DNA of 49,797 nucleotides from Symbiodinium natans (GCA_905221605.1 CAJNDS010000313.1:790478-840274), one strand, 5' to 3'. Counted from the first letter of the stretch, positions 8,124-17,110 are shown. Numbers and translations are program-made. Notes: generated by a model not told the origin, from the letters alone.

Positions 8124-9140
8124 CACTTGAAGGTTCATGGGTACTTATAGGTAGGAGTATAACTACGATGAGGTTATATTCATAGTTACCTTGCTTGCAA
8201 CCCTACTTCTAAGTAGAAGCTTTGGGGATCTAGTGGTGGCCTTGGTGTGATTTTTTCAAGGGGGGGGGGGGGGGGTTTCAAGGTTTTGAGGGTGAAGGCT
8301 TTTGGGGACCTAGGGTTTAGGGCCTAGGGTTTAGGGCCAGGGTTTAGGGTCTAGGGTGTGGGTGGGATTCTGGCGGTGTTGAGGTTGAAGGTCCCACCCC
8401 TCCCCCCCCGGGTTCTGTTGCGGGGGTGGGTTCACATTGCTGCTTCTTGTGTTAACGGCACAGCAAGAAACTAGCTTTTCTGGGTTTTGTTCAGGTGGAC
8501 GTTTCAGGATTTCTTGGTGAACAGCTAGTTTGTGATGGAGCCGAAAGTCCCAAAGTCCCCAAGCCCTGAAACCCTAAAGCCCTCATCATTCAACCGGCCA
8601 GTTTCATCGGTTCTCATGGGGTTTAGGGTTTTAGGCTTTGGGGTTTAGTCAAGGGATGAAGACTCGTACCCCCTAAGGTTTCGGGTTAAGGGTTTTAGGC
8701 TTTTAGGGTTTTTGGGTTTCGGGTTTTAGGGTTTAGGGTTTAGGGTTTAGGGTTCCCTACTTATAGAGTGCATAAATCCCTCCCAAGATAGTAGTCTTTC
8801 TATCCACCGGTCTGACTACGACCGAGTGTAGATGCAGCCTGAACCCCAAAAACCCTTGATCTAAGCCCAGCTGCACGGGGATGTCACTGACAGTGATTTT
8901 ATGGGAGCTTGGTACCTTAAACCTTAAACCCTAAACCCTAAACCCTAAACCCTAAACCCCCGAAGTAGGGAGGCCCTCTTTCACTTCCTGTACCACTCCG
9001 CAGGCCTTGGGCCCTAAGCCGCTAGAGCCCGAAAAGTGTAGGGTTTAGGGTTTAGGGTTTAGGGTTTAGGGTTAGGGTTTAGGGTTTAGGGCTTAGGGTT
9101 TAGGGTTTAGGGTTTAGGGTGTAGGGTTTAGGGTCCCACT
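8124..9140. repeat. Mixed repeats, no gene recognised
   Basis: Contains a family G remnant (GGTTCATGGGTACTTATAGG, 8130-8149), a G-run (8261-8276), degenerate TTTAGGG repeats, a copy of the 17404-17430 exon segment at 8652-8682, and telomeric arrays at 8720-8755, 8925-8960 and 9039-9135. No convincing exon found. Confidence 0.5.
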
Positions 9141-9179
9141 CCAAAACCCTAAACCCTAAACCGTCATAGTATTACAAAG

Positions 9180-9251
9180 CGGACCACCCCAGGAGCATTC
9201 AAAGTTGGTGGCGGGGTCACGCTCTTCGCTGTCCTTCCGCAGCGCGCTCGG
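9180..9251 (+). CDS. Candidate exon, unassigned protein
   Basis: RTTPGAFKVGGGVTLFAVLP then QRAR, between ATTACAAAG and GTAGGG; 24 codons, phase 0 at both ends. Flanked by telomeric arrays. Confidence 0.48.
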
Positions 9252-9441
9252 GTAGGGTTGCCTCCAGGGTTTAGGGTCTAGAGTTTAGGGTTTAGGGGTT
9301 AGGGTGTAGCGTTTAGGGTTGTGTTGCATGTGCGTGCTGAGACACTTCCCTTGCCGACCCAGGATTGATCCGAATTTCTCGACGATCGTATGTTCCACAC
9401 CCCAAAGTTCTCAATCCTACCTACAGTCTCCTATGTAGTAC

Positions 9442-9675
9442 CTATTTCGGGCTAGAATCCCCTAGAACCCAAAACCCTAGGAACCACATTGGAGAGTTCA
9501 GGTACTCCCTCCTGAGGTCACTACGAGCCCAAATAGCCCCTCCACTGAGTGTCGCCCCGAGGTTGAAGCACGCCAGGAAGAGGCGAGAAGCAGAGAGGAT
9601 TCCGGGCTTGTCGAGTTGTTGTAGGTTCAGGGAGTTAAGGGCAAGCGCAAGGGGTCTCACAGAAAAACTCAACAT
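9442..9675 (-). CDS. Candidate minus-strand coding segment
   Basis: The minus strand is open for 77 codons; the convincing part is about 9535-9660, with PLALALNSLNLQQLDKPGIL then SASRLFLACFNLGATLSG. A plus-strand frame over the same bases is also open but less protein-like. Splice sites not determined. Confidence 0.35.
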   Translation of the reverse strand: MLSFSVRPLALALNSLNLQQLDKPGILSASRLFLACFNLGATLSGGAIWARSDLRREYLNSPMWFLGFWVLGDSSPK

Positions 9676-10201
9676 ACTCCAAACTCATACCCCTATAGTA
9701 CCCTATAAAGGGGGAATACAAGGAAGGATGTTATCATACCTCTTATTGGTTTAAGGGGTTGTGCCCAAGGGGTATGCTGAACATTTCTTAGAAGGTCGGG
9801 TTGGGGACTGCCATGGTTTGGGTTTTCGGCTTGCGGCGTTTATGGGCTTTGGGACTTGGGATCTCGGGTTCAGGAGTCAAGGTCTGTGATGCTTTGTTGC
9901 TACTTTTTGTTGCGTAGCAAAGGGGCCTGTGGTCCAGTAGCATTCCCCCTTACAGCTTACAACCCTATGTATCATGCTAAACCCTAAACCCTAAACCCTA
10001 CTCCCCAAAACACAAATCTCAGGTTTGGGGTTTGGGGTTTAGGGTTTAGGATTTAAGGTTTAGGGTTTAGGGTTTAGGTTTTAGGGTTTCGGGCTTTGCT
10101 TAGGGGGTAGCAGGCAAGCGCCGCACAAGCCGTAGCCACTTGAGGGTCCATGAGGGTGCTTAGTATAAGCCCCGTTTGTAACTCACCCACGAACCTCAAA
10201 C

Positions 10202-10222
10202 TAAACCCTCAACCCTCAACCT

Positions 10223-10274
<52 letters not shown>

Positions 10275-10316
10275 ACCCTAAACCCTAAACCCTAAACCCT
10301 AAACCCTAAACTTAAC
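10202..10316. repeat. CCCTCAA array grading into CCCTAAA
   Basis: About ten CCCTCAA units followed by five CCCTAAA units. The change of unit is sharp. Confidence 0.9.
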
Positions 10317-10322
10317 CCTGAG

Positions 10323-10388
10323 TCCGACACTCTTAATCTCAATCGAACTTCCACCAGCGGGTCTGTTGGGGGCGCGGGAGCCTTGGAG
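10323..10388 (+). CDS. Candidate exon, unassigned protein
   Basis: SDTLNLNRTSTSGSVGGAGA then LE, ending GAG|GTGGTT. It begins directly after the array ends (CTGAG|TCC). Ser/Gly-rich. Confidence 0.38.
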
Positions 10389-10505
10389 GTGGTTCTGCTA
10401 CCCCCCAAATCTAAAACCCTAAGCCCTAAACCCTAAGCCCTAAACCCTAAAACCTAAACCCTAAACCCTAAGCCCTAAACCCTAAACCCTAAACCCCTAA
10501 GCAAG

Positions 10506-10587
10506 AGTCGGCTTCACCACCTACCTGGGCACAGGAGCTCCCGACATACTTCCCGGAAGCGAGGGAAGCGCATGAGCCCCAGAGCAG
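10506..10587 (+). CDS. Candidate exon, unassigned protein
   Basis: Frame reads SASPPTWAQELPTYFPEARE then AHEPQS. An inner acceptor (GGCACAG|GAG) is possible, giving a shorter exon from 10535. CCCTAAA-like arrays on both sides. Confidence 0.42.
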
Positions 10588-10801
10588 GGTTCCAAACCCT
10601 AAGCCCTAAGCCCTAAACCCACAGCCCTAAACCCTAAACCCTAAACCCTAAACCCCAAACCCTAAACCCCAATCCTTAGTCCTCTGTTGGGACCCAGGGT
10701 TGGCTTTCTTGTTCCCCGTCTGTTAGGGGTTCGGTTCCCGTAGGAAGCCATGCAAACCGAAAAGGGACCTGCACCCCTGTTATTCCTAGCCCTTAACTTG
10801 G

Positions 10802-10925
10802 GTTCATGTACAGTACCTATAGGGTTTAGGGTTTAGGGTTTAGGGTTTAGGGTTTAGGGTTAGCTACTTTATGGGAACCCCTTTCAGGCCCAAGTATGTA
10901 CTACATAGGTACATGGACCCTTGGG
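10802..10925. mobile_element. Family B foldback element with a telomeric array in its core
   Basis: Left arm GGTTCATGTACAGTACCTAT and right arm with TAGGTACATGGACCCTT match the intact copy at 638-744. About six TTTAGGG units (10820-10861) replace some 20 bp of the core; on the right the element resumes at GCTACTTTATGGGAACCCC. Confidence 0.6.
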
Positions 10926-11465
10926 TCAGTCTTGATAAGTTCCAAAGCTTTGCACCTTACCTCAAGGCTCCAATGCATTCGGGCAGTATACTACAGATCT
11001 ACTTTTCTGAACCCTAAACCCGAAACCCTAGACCCCAAACCCTAAACCCTAAACCCTAGACATCAGCGCCTTCAGGTAACTAGCAGTTGCCTCTCGTGGT
11101 GGTGCGTTCATGCAGGGGAAAACCATACTGCAAGCCAAAACTCCTACTTGCAGGTTCATGGGTTCCCCATAGTAGGGTTTAGGGTTTAGGGTTTAGGATT
11201 GCGGGTTTAGGGTCTAGAGTTTAGGGTTTAGGGTTTGGGGTTTGGGGTTTAGGGTAAGCATACGTATAGCTGCTTAAGACCTTGCGTGGTGTCTCGAGTC
11301 CTTACTTGGAAAATCCCGCGGACCTTCAAGTAGACCCTCGGTACGGCGCTCAGATGTTCCTTAGCAACTTCTGTTCAGGCGTTCTTGCAAGCGTCATTGG
11401 ACCCTAAACCCTAAACCCCAAACCCTAAACCCTAAACCCTAAACCCTAAACCCTAAACCGATGAT

Positions 11466-11718
11466 ACGTGGGTTGTGTTGCCGCCGGAACTGTGAACAGA
11501 AGAGCTGCAATGCCACGGTGGCCGTCAAGCTTGTGCGTAGTCTCTACGGACACCCAGTAGCGGGGAAGCTGTGGCAAGAGCAGTATCACAACGCCTGCGG
11601 GCGATGGGAGGAGAGGAAACTCGCAGAGCACCCATCAGATTGGATCTTTGTGATCCAAGGGCGGACAATGCTGTTGAACGTCTACGTTGACGACTTCTAG
11701 CTGCACAAGTACAGTTGC
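11466..11718 (+). pseudogene. Ty1/copia reverse transcriptase fragment
   Basis: One frame opens with WVVLPPEL; after a frame change the frame at 11540 onward reads VKLVRSLYGHPVAGKLWQEQ and later LNVYVDDF. SLYG-x-x-x-AGKLW and YVDD are hallmarks of the copia reverse transcriptase palm. Only about 80 residues remain. The left edge abuts a CCCTAAA array (11401-11459). A dead fragment, probably from the large pol-bearing relatives of the element at 31153-37015. Confidence 0.8.
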
Positions 11719-11738
11719 TGCACATGATTTTCTAGGAA

Positions 11739-11825
11739 TTGCTGAAGAACCACCAAAAAGCACCAATATTCTTCCTTCTCAGGGTAATATAGGGAATAGT
11801 TGATTGTAGGGGGTTCTTAAGCAAA
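11739..11825. mobile_element. Foldback element, family F (short copy)
   Basis: Ends TTGCTGAAGAACC and GGTTCTTAAGCAA are inverted; the core shares ATATTCTTCCTT and AGGGTAATATAG with the copy at 43476-43595. Confidence 0.6.
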
Positions 11826-12224
11826 CAGTAGTTTAAGGAATCTTCCTGAGGAGAATTGGGCTCTCTGGGTACATGCGTGGGAACATGCTGCTGTGGCATT
11901 GTGCATCCAGTCTCCCAGTGGTCCAGGGCCATACTGTAAACCCTCCTATCCTAAGGCCTTATTGGAGGTACGTGGGTACTCGCAAGAAGGGTTATAGGAA
12001 GGCGCTCTTGAGACATCCGGGAAGAAGGGTTATAAGTACCTTAAATTTGGTTATAACCATCGTTACCCTACTTATACCCTTACTTGTAACTTATACCCTT
12101 ACTTGTAAGCACCCATGAACCTCCCAGTAGACCTAAGCCACTCGGATTTCAGCGGTCAGGCAACACACACGGACTGCCATGTCATCCTCGAGGACCAAAT
12201 GAAACCTAAAATGGTTCATGTGTT

Positions 12225-12317
12225 GGGATGTTCCCCCTTGTACTAGCAGTCCTTAATAGGGATTGTAGTGGTACCATTTTCCCTAGTAAGGATTGTTAGT
12301 ATAAAGGGGAACATCCC
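12225..12317. mobile_element. Foldback element, family C (intact copy)
   Basis: Ends GGGATGTTCCCC and GGGGAACATCCC form perfect 12-bp inverted repeats; the arms continue to pair through AGTCCTTA / TAAGGATT. No coding capacity. The surrounding 11840-12460 holds no exon I can support, and ends in a poly-C run (12421-12437). Confidence 0.75.
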
Positions 12318-12464
12318 AAGCTTTATGGTTCATAGACCATAGTAGGGATTTATTGTAGTATAGGGTATATGTCTATATGTCACCAATTGTGTGTTATTTA
12401 TCGTAGTAGAGGGTATATGCCCCCCCCCCCCCCCCCCAATTTTGGGGTTGATTTGGTCCGCCAG

Positions 12465-12523
12465 AACTGCTTCCTCGAGGAAACCTGACAGCAGCGTCCA
12501 TCAAGTAGTGGCTCTTGCAGAGA
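12465..12523 (+). CDS. Candidate exon with GTAAGC donor
   Basis: After TCCGCCAG the frame reads TASSRKPDSSVHQVVALAE and ends A|GTAAGC. One base is carried into the next exon (12607), where the phase fits. Confidence 0.5.
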
Positions 12524-12606
12524 GTAAGCTAGGGTTTAGGGTTTAGGGTTTAGGGTTTAGGGTTTAGGGTTTAGGGTTTAGGGTTTAGGGACCCTAAACC
12601 CTTCAG
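12524..12606 (+). other. Candidate 83-bp intron built from telomeric repeats
   Basis: Starts GTAAGC, then eight to nine TTTAGGG units, then ACCCTAAACCCTTCAG. The last part offers a CTAAAC branch-point-like motif and a pyrimidine stretch before CAG. Splicing gives A|TG, keeping the reading frame from 12465-12523 to 12607. AGTAAGCTAG at the left edge and AGTGAAGCTAG at the right edge may be a decayed target duplication. Confidence 0.55.
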
Positions 12607-12705
12607 TGAAGCTAGTTGCGAGGTCCGAGGCCTCGTCACTGCCGCGAGTGCAGATCCTCATCCTCGACACTCCATCGCCCGAGGCCGCATGTTTCAGGGC
12701 TTTGG
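12607..12705 (+). CDS. Candidate exon, unassigned protein
   Basis: Frame reads KLVARSEASSLPRVQILILD then TPSPEAACFRAL, up to a possible G|GTGTATGG donor (an earlier GC donor after TTCAGG is also possible). QILILDTPSPEA looks like a beta strand followed by a turn. Not recognised. Followed by a family H foldback element. Confidence 0.52.
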
Positions 12706-12729
12706 GTGTATGGCTCATCTTGGGGTCGT

Positions 12730-12868
12730 TTCATGGGCCCTGAATATGGTCCCTTACCTCCTTAAAATGTTCTGAAGTATGGGCCCTTCATTTGTATAGA
12801 GAATACAAGGGGTACCTAAAGGGGTCCCTTGTCAGGGCCCATATGAAGGGACCATGTAACTACACTAC
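12730..12868. mobile_element. Foldback element, family H
   Basis: Nested inverted segments around ATGGGCCC (TATGGGCCCTTCATT on the left, CAGGGCCCATATGAAGGG on the right). A second copy lies at 23503-23645. It falls between two candidate exons, so would be intronic. Confidence 0.5.
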
Positions 12869-12882
12869 AAGCTCAGCTGCAG

Positions 12883-12943
12883 AGCAGATTGGGGAGCTAT
12901 GACGTAATGGGGGATTGCCCAGTGTATAGCAAAGTTAGTATAG
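12883..12943 (+). CDS. Candidate exon, unassigned protein
   Basis: SRLGSYDVMGDCPVYSKVSI after AGCTGCAG; the donor G|GTGTCGG is the first base of a family D foldback element, so that element would supply the intron. Confidence 0.45.
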
Positions 12944-13030
12944 GTGTCGGAATAATTACAAACAGGATTCCCTTATGGTCCCTCTATAAATATACTGCAA
13001 TAACCCCCTAAACCCCATTCTAATTAGCAA
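12944..13030. mobile_element. Family D element (GTGTCGGAATAATTA)
   Basis: Shares GTCGGAATAATTA, ATTCCCTTATGGTCC and CATTCTAATT with the copy at 28260-28415, and GTCGGAATAA with 44633. It begins GTGTCGG after an exon and ends TTCTAATTAG, so it could act as an intron. Confidence 0.55.
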
Positions 13031-13094
13031 GGCCCGTATGTTAGCCTGTAGACTCGTAGGCAGACAAGGGCACGGGCCTTATGTAGAGGTACAG

Positions 13095-13139
13095 GATTTG
13101 TTTAGGGAAGGTTTCAAGTGTTGTCTCTCGATTCTCCAA
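13095..13139 (+). CDS. Candidate exon with GC donor
   Basis: DLFREGFKCCLSILQ between GAGGTACAG and CAA|GCCCC; 15 codons. The CCCTAAA array starts about 25 bp downstream. Confidence 0.42.
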
Positions 13140-13164
13140 GCCCCACACCCGAAAATTCTAACCC

Positions 13165-13395
13165 CGCACCCCTAAACCCTAAACCCCAAACCCCAAACCC
13201 TAAACCCTAAACCCTAAACCCTAAACCCTAAACCCGAAACCCCAAACCCCAAACCCTAAACCCTAAACCCTAAACCCTAAACCCTAAGCCCTAAACCCTA
13301 AACCCTAAACCCTAAACCCTAAACCCTAAACCCTAAACCCTAAACCCTAAACCCTAAACCCTAAACCCTAAACCCTAAACCCTAAACCCTAAACC
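13165..13395. repeat. Long CCCTAAA array
   Basis: About 32 heptamers with a few CCCCAAA and CCCGAAA variants, between the exons at 13095 and 13411. Confidence 0.95.
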
Positions 13396-13410
13396 CAAAT
13401 ACATCCGCAG

Positions 13411-13497
13411 CAGGAATACACCGACCTCCCGGCCGTTCGTTTAGACCTGGCAGAGGTGCCTCAGGAGGGCCTGGCATGTGAAAGAATCTGCTGGGAT
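13411..13497 (+). CDS. Candidate exon, unassigned protein
   Basis: After ACATCCGCAG the frame reads QEYTDLPAVRLDLAEVPQEG then LACERICWD, ending GAT|GTCAGGGTTTAGGG. An earlier donor, GAG|GTGCC, is also possible. The intron begins immediately with telomeric repeats. Confidence 0.52.
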
Positions 13498-13795
13498 GTC
13501 AGGGTTTAGGGTTTAGGGTTTAGGGGGTTTAGGGGGTTTAGGGTGTTTAGGGTGTTTAGGGTTTAGGGCCACAAGGGTTTGGGGTTTAGGGCTATTCGGG
13601 TTTCGGGTTTAGGGCTATCACGGTTTCTATACCCAAGTAGCCCCCCCCCCAAAAAAAAAAAAAAAAAAAAAGAAAAACAAAAGACTTTTTGTCTCCCCCA
13701 GACCTTACCTTGCCTTTAAGGTCCCTCCATCAGCTCCCTTACAGCATTCGTGTTTCTAGTTCGGCTTGACCTTGTATCTGGGGGACCATTGTCCT

Positions 13796-13921
13796 ATATG
13801 AAGCAGGGTTTATACTACTGTTTTTGGTGAGTGTATATAAGGTTCCTTTTTTTAATATTGGTGAGTGTAGATATTGGGTGTCCTTTTGGGGGGTACAAGA
13901 AATATAAACCCTACTTCATAT
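13796..13921. mobile_element. Foldback element, family E (intact copy)
   Basis: Ends ATATGAAGCAGGGTTTATA and TATAAACCCTACTTCATAT are 19-bp inverted repeats with one mismatch. The core has GGTGAGTGTATATAAGGTTC. Diverged copies at 27836-27960 and about 42180-42276. A poly-C/poly-A run lies at 13641-13670. Confidence 0.75.
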
Positions 13922-14160
13922 GCCTGCCTTGAAGGCTACAGTTCTTGCGGGGAAAATCCTGAACCCCAAGCCCGAAGTTACCAAACCCAACCCCCCCCAT
14001 TGTCCGAACCCTAGAACTCGAACCCCAATTTGTGAAGCTGAGCTGCGCGGTCACAGAATGCGTGGTTTGGGGCTTAGGGTTGTTTAGGGCTTGGGGTCAC
14101 GGTGGTGCCCTAAACCCTCAACCTCAACCAAACCCTAAGCCTACACCCAAAGGGGAAAGG

Positions 14161-14239
14161 CAAGCCAGAAGCCCAGTGCCTTTGAAGGACAAGCCTCCGG
14201 CTGTTGCAGCACCACCCGACGCCGAGGAGAGAGCCCTTG
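14161..14239 (+). CDS. Candidate exon, unassigned protein
   Basis: QARSPVPLKDKPPAVAAPPD then AEERAL, ending G|GTATCC. Pro/Ala-rich, like a linker between domains. The start is uncertain by up to 10 bp. Confidence 0.42.
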
Positions 14240-14735
14240 GTATCCCTTAAGCTCAGCGCTAAGGTCCCTGTAAACCCTACAGATCTACAGGCCCGCCAAA
14301 AGCCCTAAACCCGAAACCCCAAACCCTAAACCCGACACCCTACTAAACCCTAAACCCCAAACCTCCTAAACCCTAAACCTTTTAAACCCCAGAGACCGCT
14401 CTAACCTCGGCGGTCTTTGGATTGAAAAACCCTAAACCCTAAACCCTAAACCCTAAACCTTTTAAACCCCATAAAAAACCGAAGTCAGTGCCACGACCCG
14501 CGGTTCGCCAAGAACTCGGAGAGCACCCCGCCCACTAAACCCTAAACCCTCCTCAACCCTCAACTCTAAACCCTAAACCCCAAACCCTAAACCCTAAACC
14601 CTAAACCCTAAACCCTAGACCCTAAACCCTAAACCCTAACTCTCCCTCCCCCCATTATTCGCTGCTGTGGCGGGCCTGCGAGCCGCCCTCTCCTCTCTAA
14701 ACCCTAAACCCTAAACCCTAAACCCTAAATCCAAG

Positions 14736-14792
14736 GCGCGGACTCTCTACGAGAGCCTCTCAGCCCAGGGAGCCATCTTGCTAGAGTTTAGG
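14736..14792 (+). CDS. Candidate exon 1 of the best phased chain
   Basis: After AATCCAAG the frame reads ARTLYESLSAQGAILLEFR and leaves at AGG|GTTTCGG. Upstream is a CCCTAAA array. It joins the exon at 14962 in phase 0. First of five exons (14736, 14962, 15138, 15281, 15561) that stay in one frame across four introns. Confidence 0.5.
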
Positions 14793-14961
14793 GTTTCGGA
14801 CTTGGAATTTAGGGTTTAGGGTTTTGAATTTAGGGTTCAAAGTTTAGGGGTTAGGCTTTAGGGCTCAGGGTTTGAGGCTTAGGGTTTAGGGTTCAGGGTT
14901 TAGGGTTTAAGGCTTAGGGTTTAGGGTTTAGGGCTTAGGGTTTAGAATTTAGGGTTGAAAG
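14793..14961 (+). other. Candidate intron of degenerate TTTAGGG units
   Basis: Starts GTTTCGG, holds some fifteen imperfect TTTAGGG units and ends GGGTTGAAAG. Phase 0 on both sides. Confidence 0.4.
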
Positions 14962-15069
14962 CATCGCATCAAGGATTGCGTGAGCTCGCGGGATGTGGTC
15001 AGCCCAGGCGAAGCAAGTGAACTCAAAGGCTTCCGAGGAGCCTCTGCGAGCAGTGCAGAACTGCGGAGT
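14962..15069 (+). CDS. Candidate exon 2 of the phased chain
   Basis: Thirty-six codons: HRIKDCVSSRDVVSPGEASE then LKGFRGASASSAELRS. It ends at a GC donor, AGT|GCGCTTC, directly before a CCCTAAA array. No stop in frame. Function unknown. Confidence 0.55.
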
Positions 15070-15137
15070 GCGCTTCTAAACCCTAAACCCTAAACCCTAA
15101 ACCCTAAACCCTAAACCCTAAACCCTAAACCCTAAAG
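15070..15137 (+). other. Candidate 68-bp intron: essentially pure CCCTAAA
   Basis: The whole segment is GCGCTTC followed by eight TAAACCC units and TAAAG. If it is an intron it uses a GC donor and an AAAG acceptor and leaves both flanking exons in phase 0. It is the mirror orientation of the intron at 24511-24571. Confidence 0.45.
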
Positions 15138-15190
15138 GTGTCCACCCAACTGGTGCAAAGTGACGGGCGCTGGAGCTCTGCGCTCCCAAT
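15138..15190 (+). CDS. Candidate exon 3 of the phased chain
   Basis: VSTQLVQSDGRWSSALP plus two bases (AT) before a consensus donor, GTGAGC. The two carried bases fit the next exon, which starts with one base before its first full codon. Confidence 0.52.
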
Positions 15191-15280
15191 GTGAGCACAT
15201 TTAGCGGGATGGATGTAAGGCAGTTCCTAAACCTTATGAACCCTAAACCCTAAACCGGTGCTTGTGGGGGGGGGGGGGAG

Positions 15281-15365
15281 CAAGACATTCTGGCAGGTGA
15301 GTAGCCATTCAAGACGATCTACTCGGCCCTTTCTTGAGCTCACCCGCATGAAGTATGCTGGCTTG
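15281..15365 (+). CDS. Candidate exon 4 of the phased chain
   Basis: Twenty-eight codons: KTFWQVSSHSRRSTRPFLEL then TRMKYAGL, ending TTG|GTGAGT. An internal CAG|GTGAGT at 15295 could be an alternative donor. The intron before it holds CCCTAAA units and a G-run; the one after it holds CCCTAAA and CCCCAAA units. Confidence 0.55.
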
Positions 15366-15560
15366 GTGAGTTCCTAGCCCATCTAAACCCTAAACCTGAA
15401 ACCCTAGACCTGAAACCCTAAACCCCAAACCCTAAACCCTAAACCCCAAACCCTAAACCCCAAACCCTAAACCCTAAACTAGGGGACCCCCTATATGAGA
15501 GAGAGAGGTGAAGCCCGACACCCTGCTGAGTTTAGGCTTTGTGGGGCTTGTGGGGTTCAG

Positions 15561-15599
15561 GAGCCTGGGGTTGTCTTGCTGTGCCACAACGTTGTCAAG
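15561..15599 (+). CDS. Candidate exon 5 of the phased chain
   Basis: EPGVVLLCHNVVK between GGGTTCAG and GTCTTA, phase 0 at both ends. The next intron would hold the 0.97-kb transposon at 15667. Confidence 0.45.
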
Positions 15600-15666
15600 G
15601 TCTTAAACCTTATCCTACGGGGTTGCCCTAAACCCTAAACCAGAAACCCTAAACCCTAAACCCTAA

Positions 15667-16635
15667 GGGGCCCCTCAGTTATAAATTGTTTTATAACCTC
15701 TATAAATCAATGTATAACTTCCGACATCATTTGTAAGTTGTTAAGTTCATGGTTGAGTTATAATCATTTATTAAAGATATAAGTTAGTTATAAGTGCTTT
15801 GTACCCAACTTATAAGTAACTTGTACATCTTAGCCTAACAAACAAGCAGTGTTTCATCAGATCCATGCATGTGATTGTCAAATGTCGGATTTGCATGTTT
15901 TAGGGTCGGAACGATTTGTTTTTTGTTTTTTTGCTGTCTCGAGGAGTTTGCGTCTGGCTTGTGACCCCCTTTACTTCCTTTTTTTGCTCCTTGCCATGGC
16001 GACACGCGCGGCCCTTCAAAACTTGACCACTTTGACGAGTTTCTGTCGCGTGACCCGAAGCAGTCCAGAGAACCTCTGCTGACGCGAGCTGGGGAAACGG
16101 TTGAACGTTACACAGCCGGACACATCGGGACACATCCCGGATACACCAACGGACACATGGGCCAGAAGAGGGGAACACAGTGAACAACACCGGACACACT
16201 CCCACACAATGGGGCGGACAAATTCGGCACACGCCAAAATCGGCATGCGGACACACGCTAAAACCACACCGGGATACACATCTCAAATGCGCATCAGAAG
16301 ACCCATAGGAGATGGAAATAGGTAAGCGAGCTAAAATTGTTGTATCTTTTATGACCTGCAGCCGGTCTCAGCTAGACAGCTTTCGTTTCTCTGACAACAA
16401 ATCCCGGCAGCTAACCACAGGCAGAATGGAGGGAACAAGAGTGACTTGGAAGCTGCTTTGGCCGTTGTCGGTTGAAACCTGTTCTTTTAAGACATGGCCT
16501 CTGCGTGATGACTGTTTACTACAAAAACAGCATTTTGTAACTAACTTATCAAACTTCTGTATAAGTTAGTTATAAGTGCTTTAAACTACATATATATATA
16601 TAAGTATCTTAACGTATTTATAACTAAGGGGCCCC
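15667..16635. mobile_element. 0.97-kb element with terminal inverted repeats
   Basis: Both ends read GGGGCCCC then TCAGTTATAAAT (left) or, on the opposite strand, TTAGTTATAAAT (right): about 20 bp with one mismatch. CTAAGGGGCCCC is also present as a direct 12-bp repeat at both edges, so part of this may be a target duplication. A 22-bp subterminal direct repeat, ATAAGTTAGTTATAAGTGCT and two more bases, lies at 15779 and 16561. The middle (16100-16300) is rich in GGACACA motifs. No transposase recognised: non-autonomous. Confidence 0.7.
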
Positions 16636-16689
16636 ACACTGTAGTCTCCCTAGCATTAAGATTCGAAGCCCAGCCCCCAACTCGCAAGC

Positions 16690-17040
16690 TTAGGGTTTAG
16701 GGTTTAGGATTTAGGGTTTAAGGTTTAGGGTTTTGGGTTTCGGGTTGCCTCAAACCTCCTCCTCAGCCTCAACCCCCCAGTACCCCGAATAAATGTCCCA
16801 AGCGATCTGAACCCGCAAACCTGCGCCCTAAACTCAACCTTAAGCCGTAAGCGCCCCAAACACCCTAATCCTTAACCACCCCAAGCATTCTCAACACCCC
16901 AAACACCCCAAACGCCCTAAACGCCTCAACACCAAAACCCCATCAAGGCGCACTTGGGGTTTAGGGTTTAGGGTTAGGGTTTAGGGTTTAGGGTTTAGGG
17001 TTTAGGGTTTAGGTTTCAGGGTTCTAAGCCTCGACCTTGC
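16690..17040. repeat. Degenerate telomeric and CCCCAAACAC-type repeats
   Basis: TTTAGGG arrays at 16690-16745 and 16956-17015 flank irregular CACCCCAAACGCCC sequence. No exon seen. Confidence 0.6.
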
Positions 17041-17053
17041 ACGCCGGCCGCAG

Positions 17054-17110
17054 GAGCTTCCAGCGGAATGCCAGGAATCGTCGCCCAAGGCGGCCGCAGC
17101 TTGCATTTAG
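17054..17110 (+). CDS. Candidate exon, unassigned protein
   Basis: After CCGGCCGCAG the frame reads ELPAECQESSPKAAAACI to TAG. It lies 20 bp after a TTTAGGG array. It may be terminal, or use an unseen donor. Confidence 0.42.
   Translation, partial: ELPAECQESSPKAAAACI

Noticed and set aside
15900-16286. Cys-rich minus-strand frame in the 0.97-kb element as a transposase
   Set aside because: It has no DDE or other transposase motif; the Cys/Val pattern comes from repeated GGACACA/TGTGTCC motifs.
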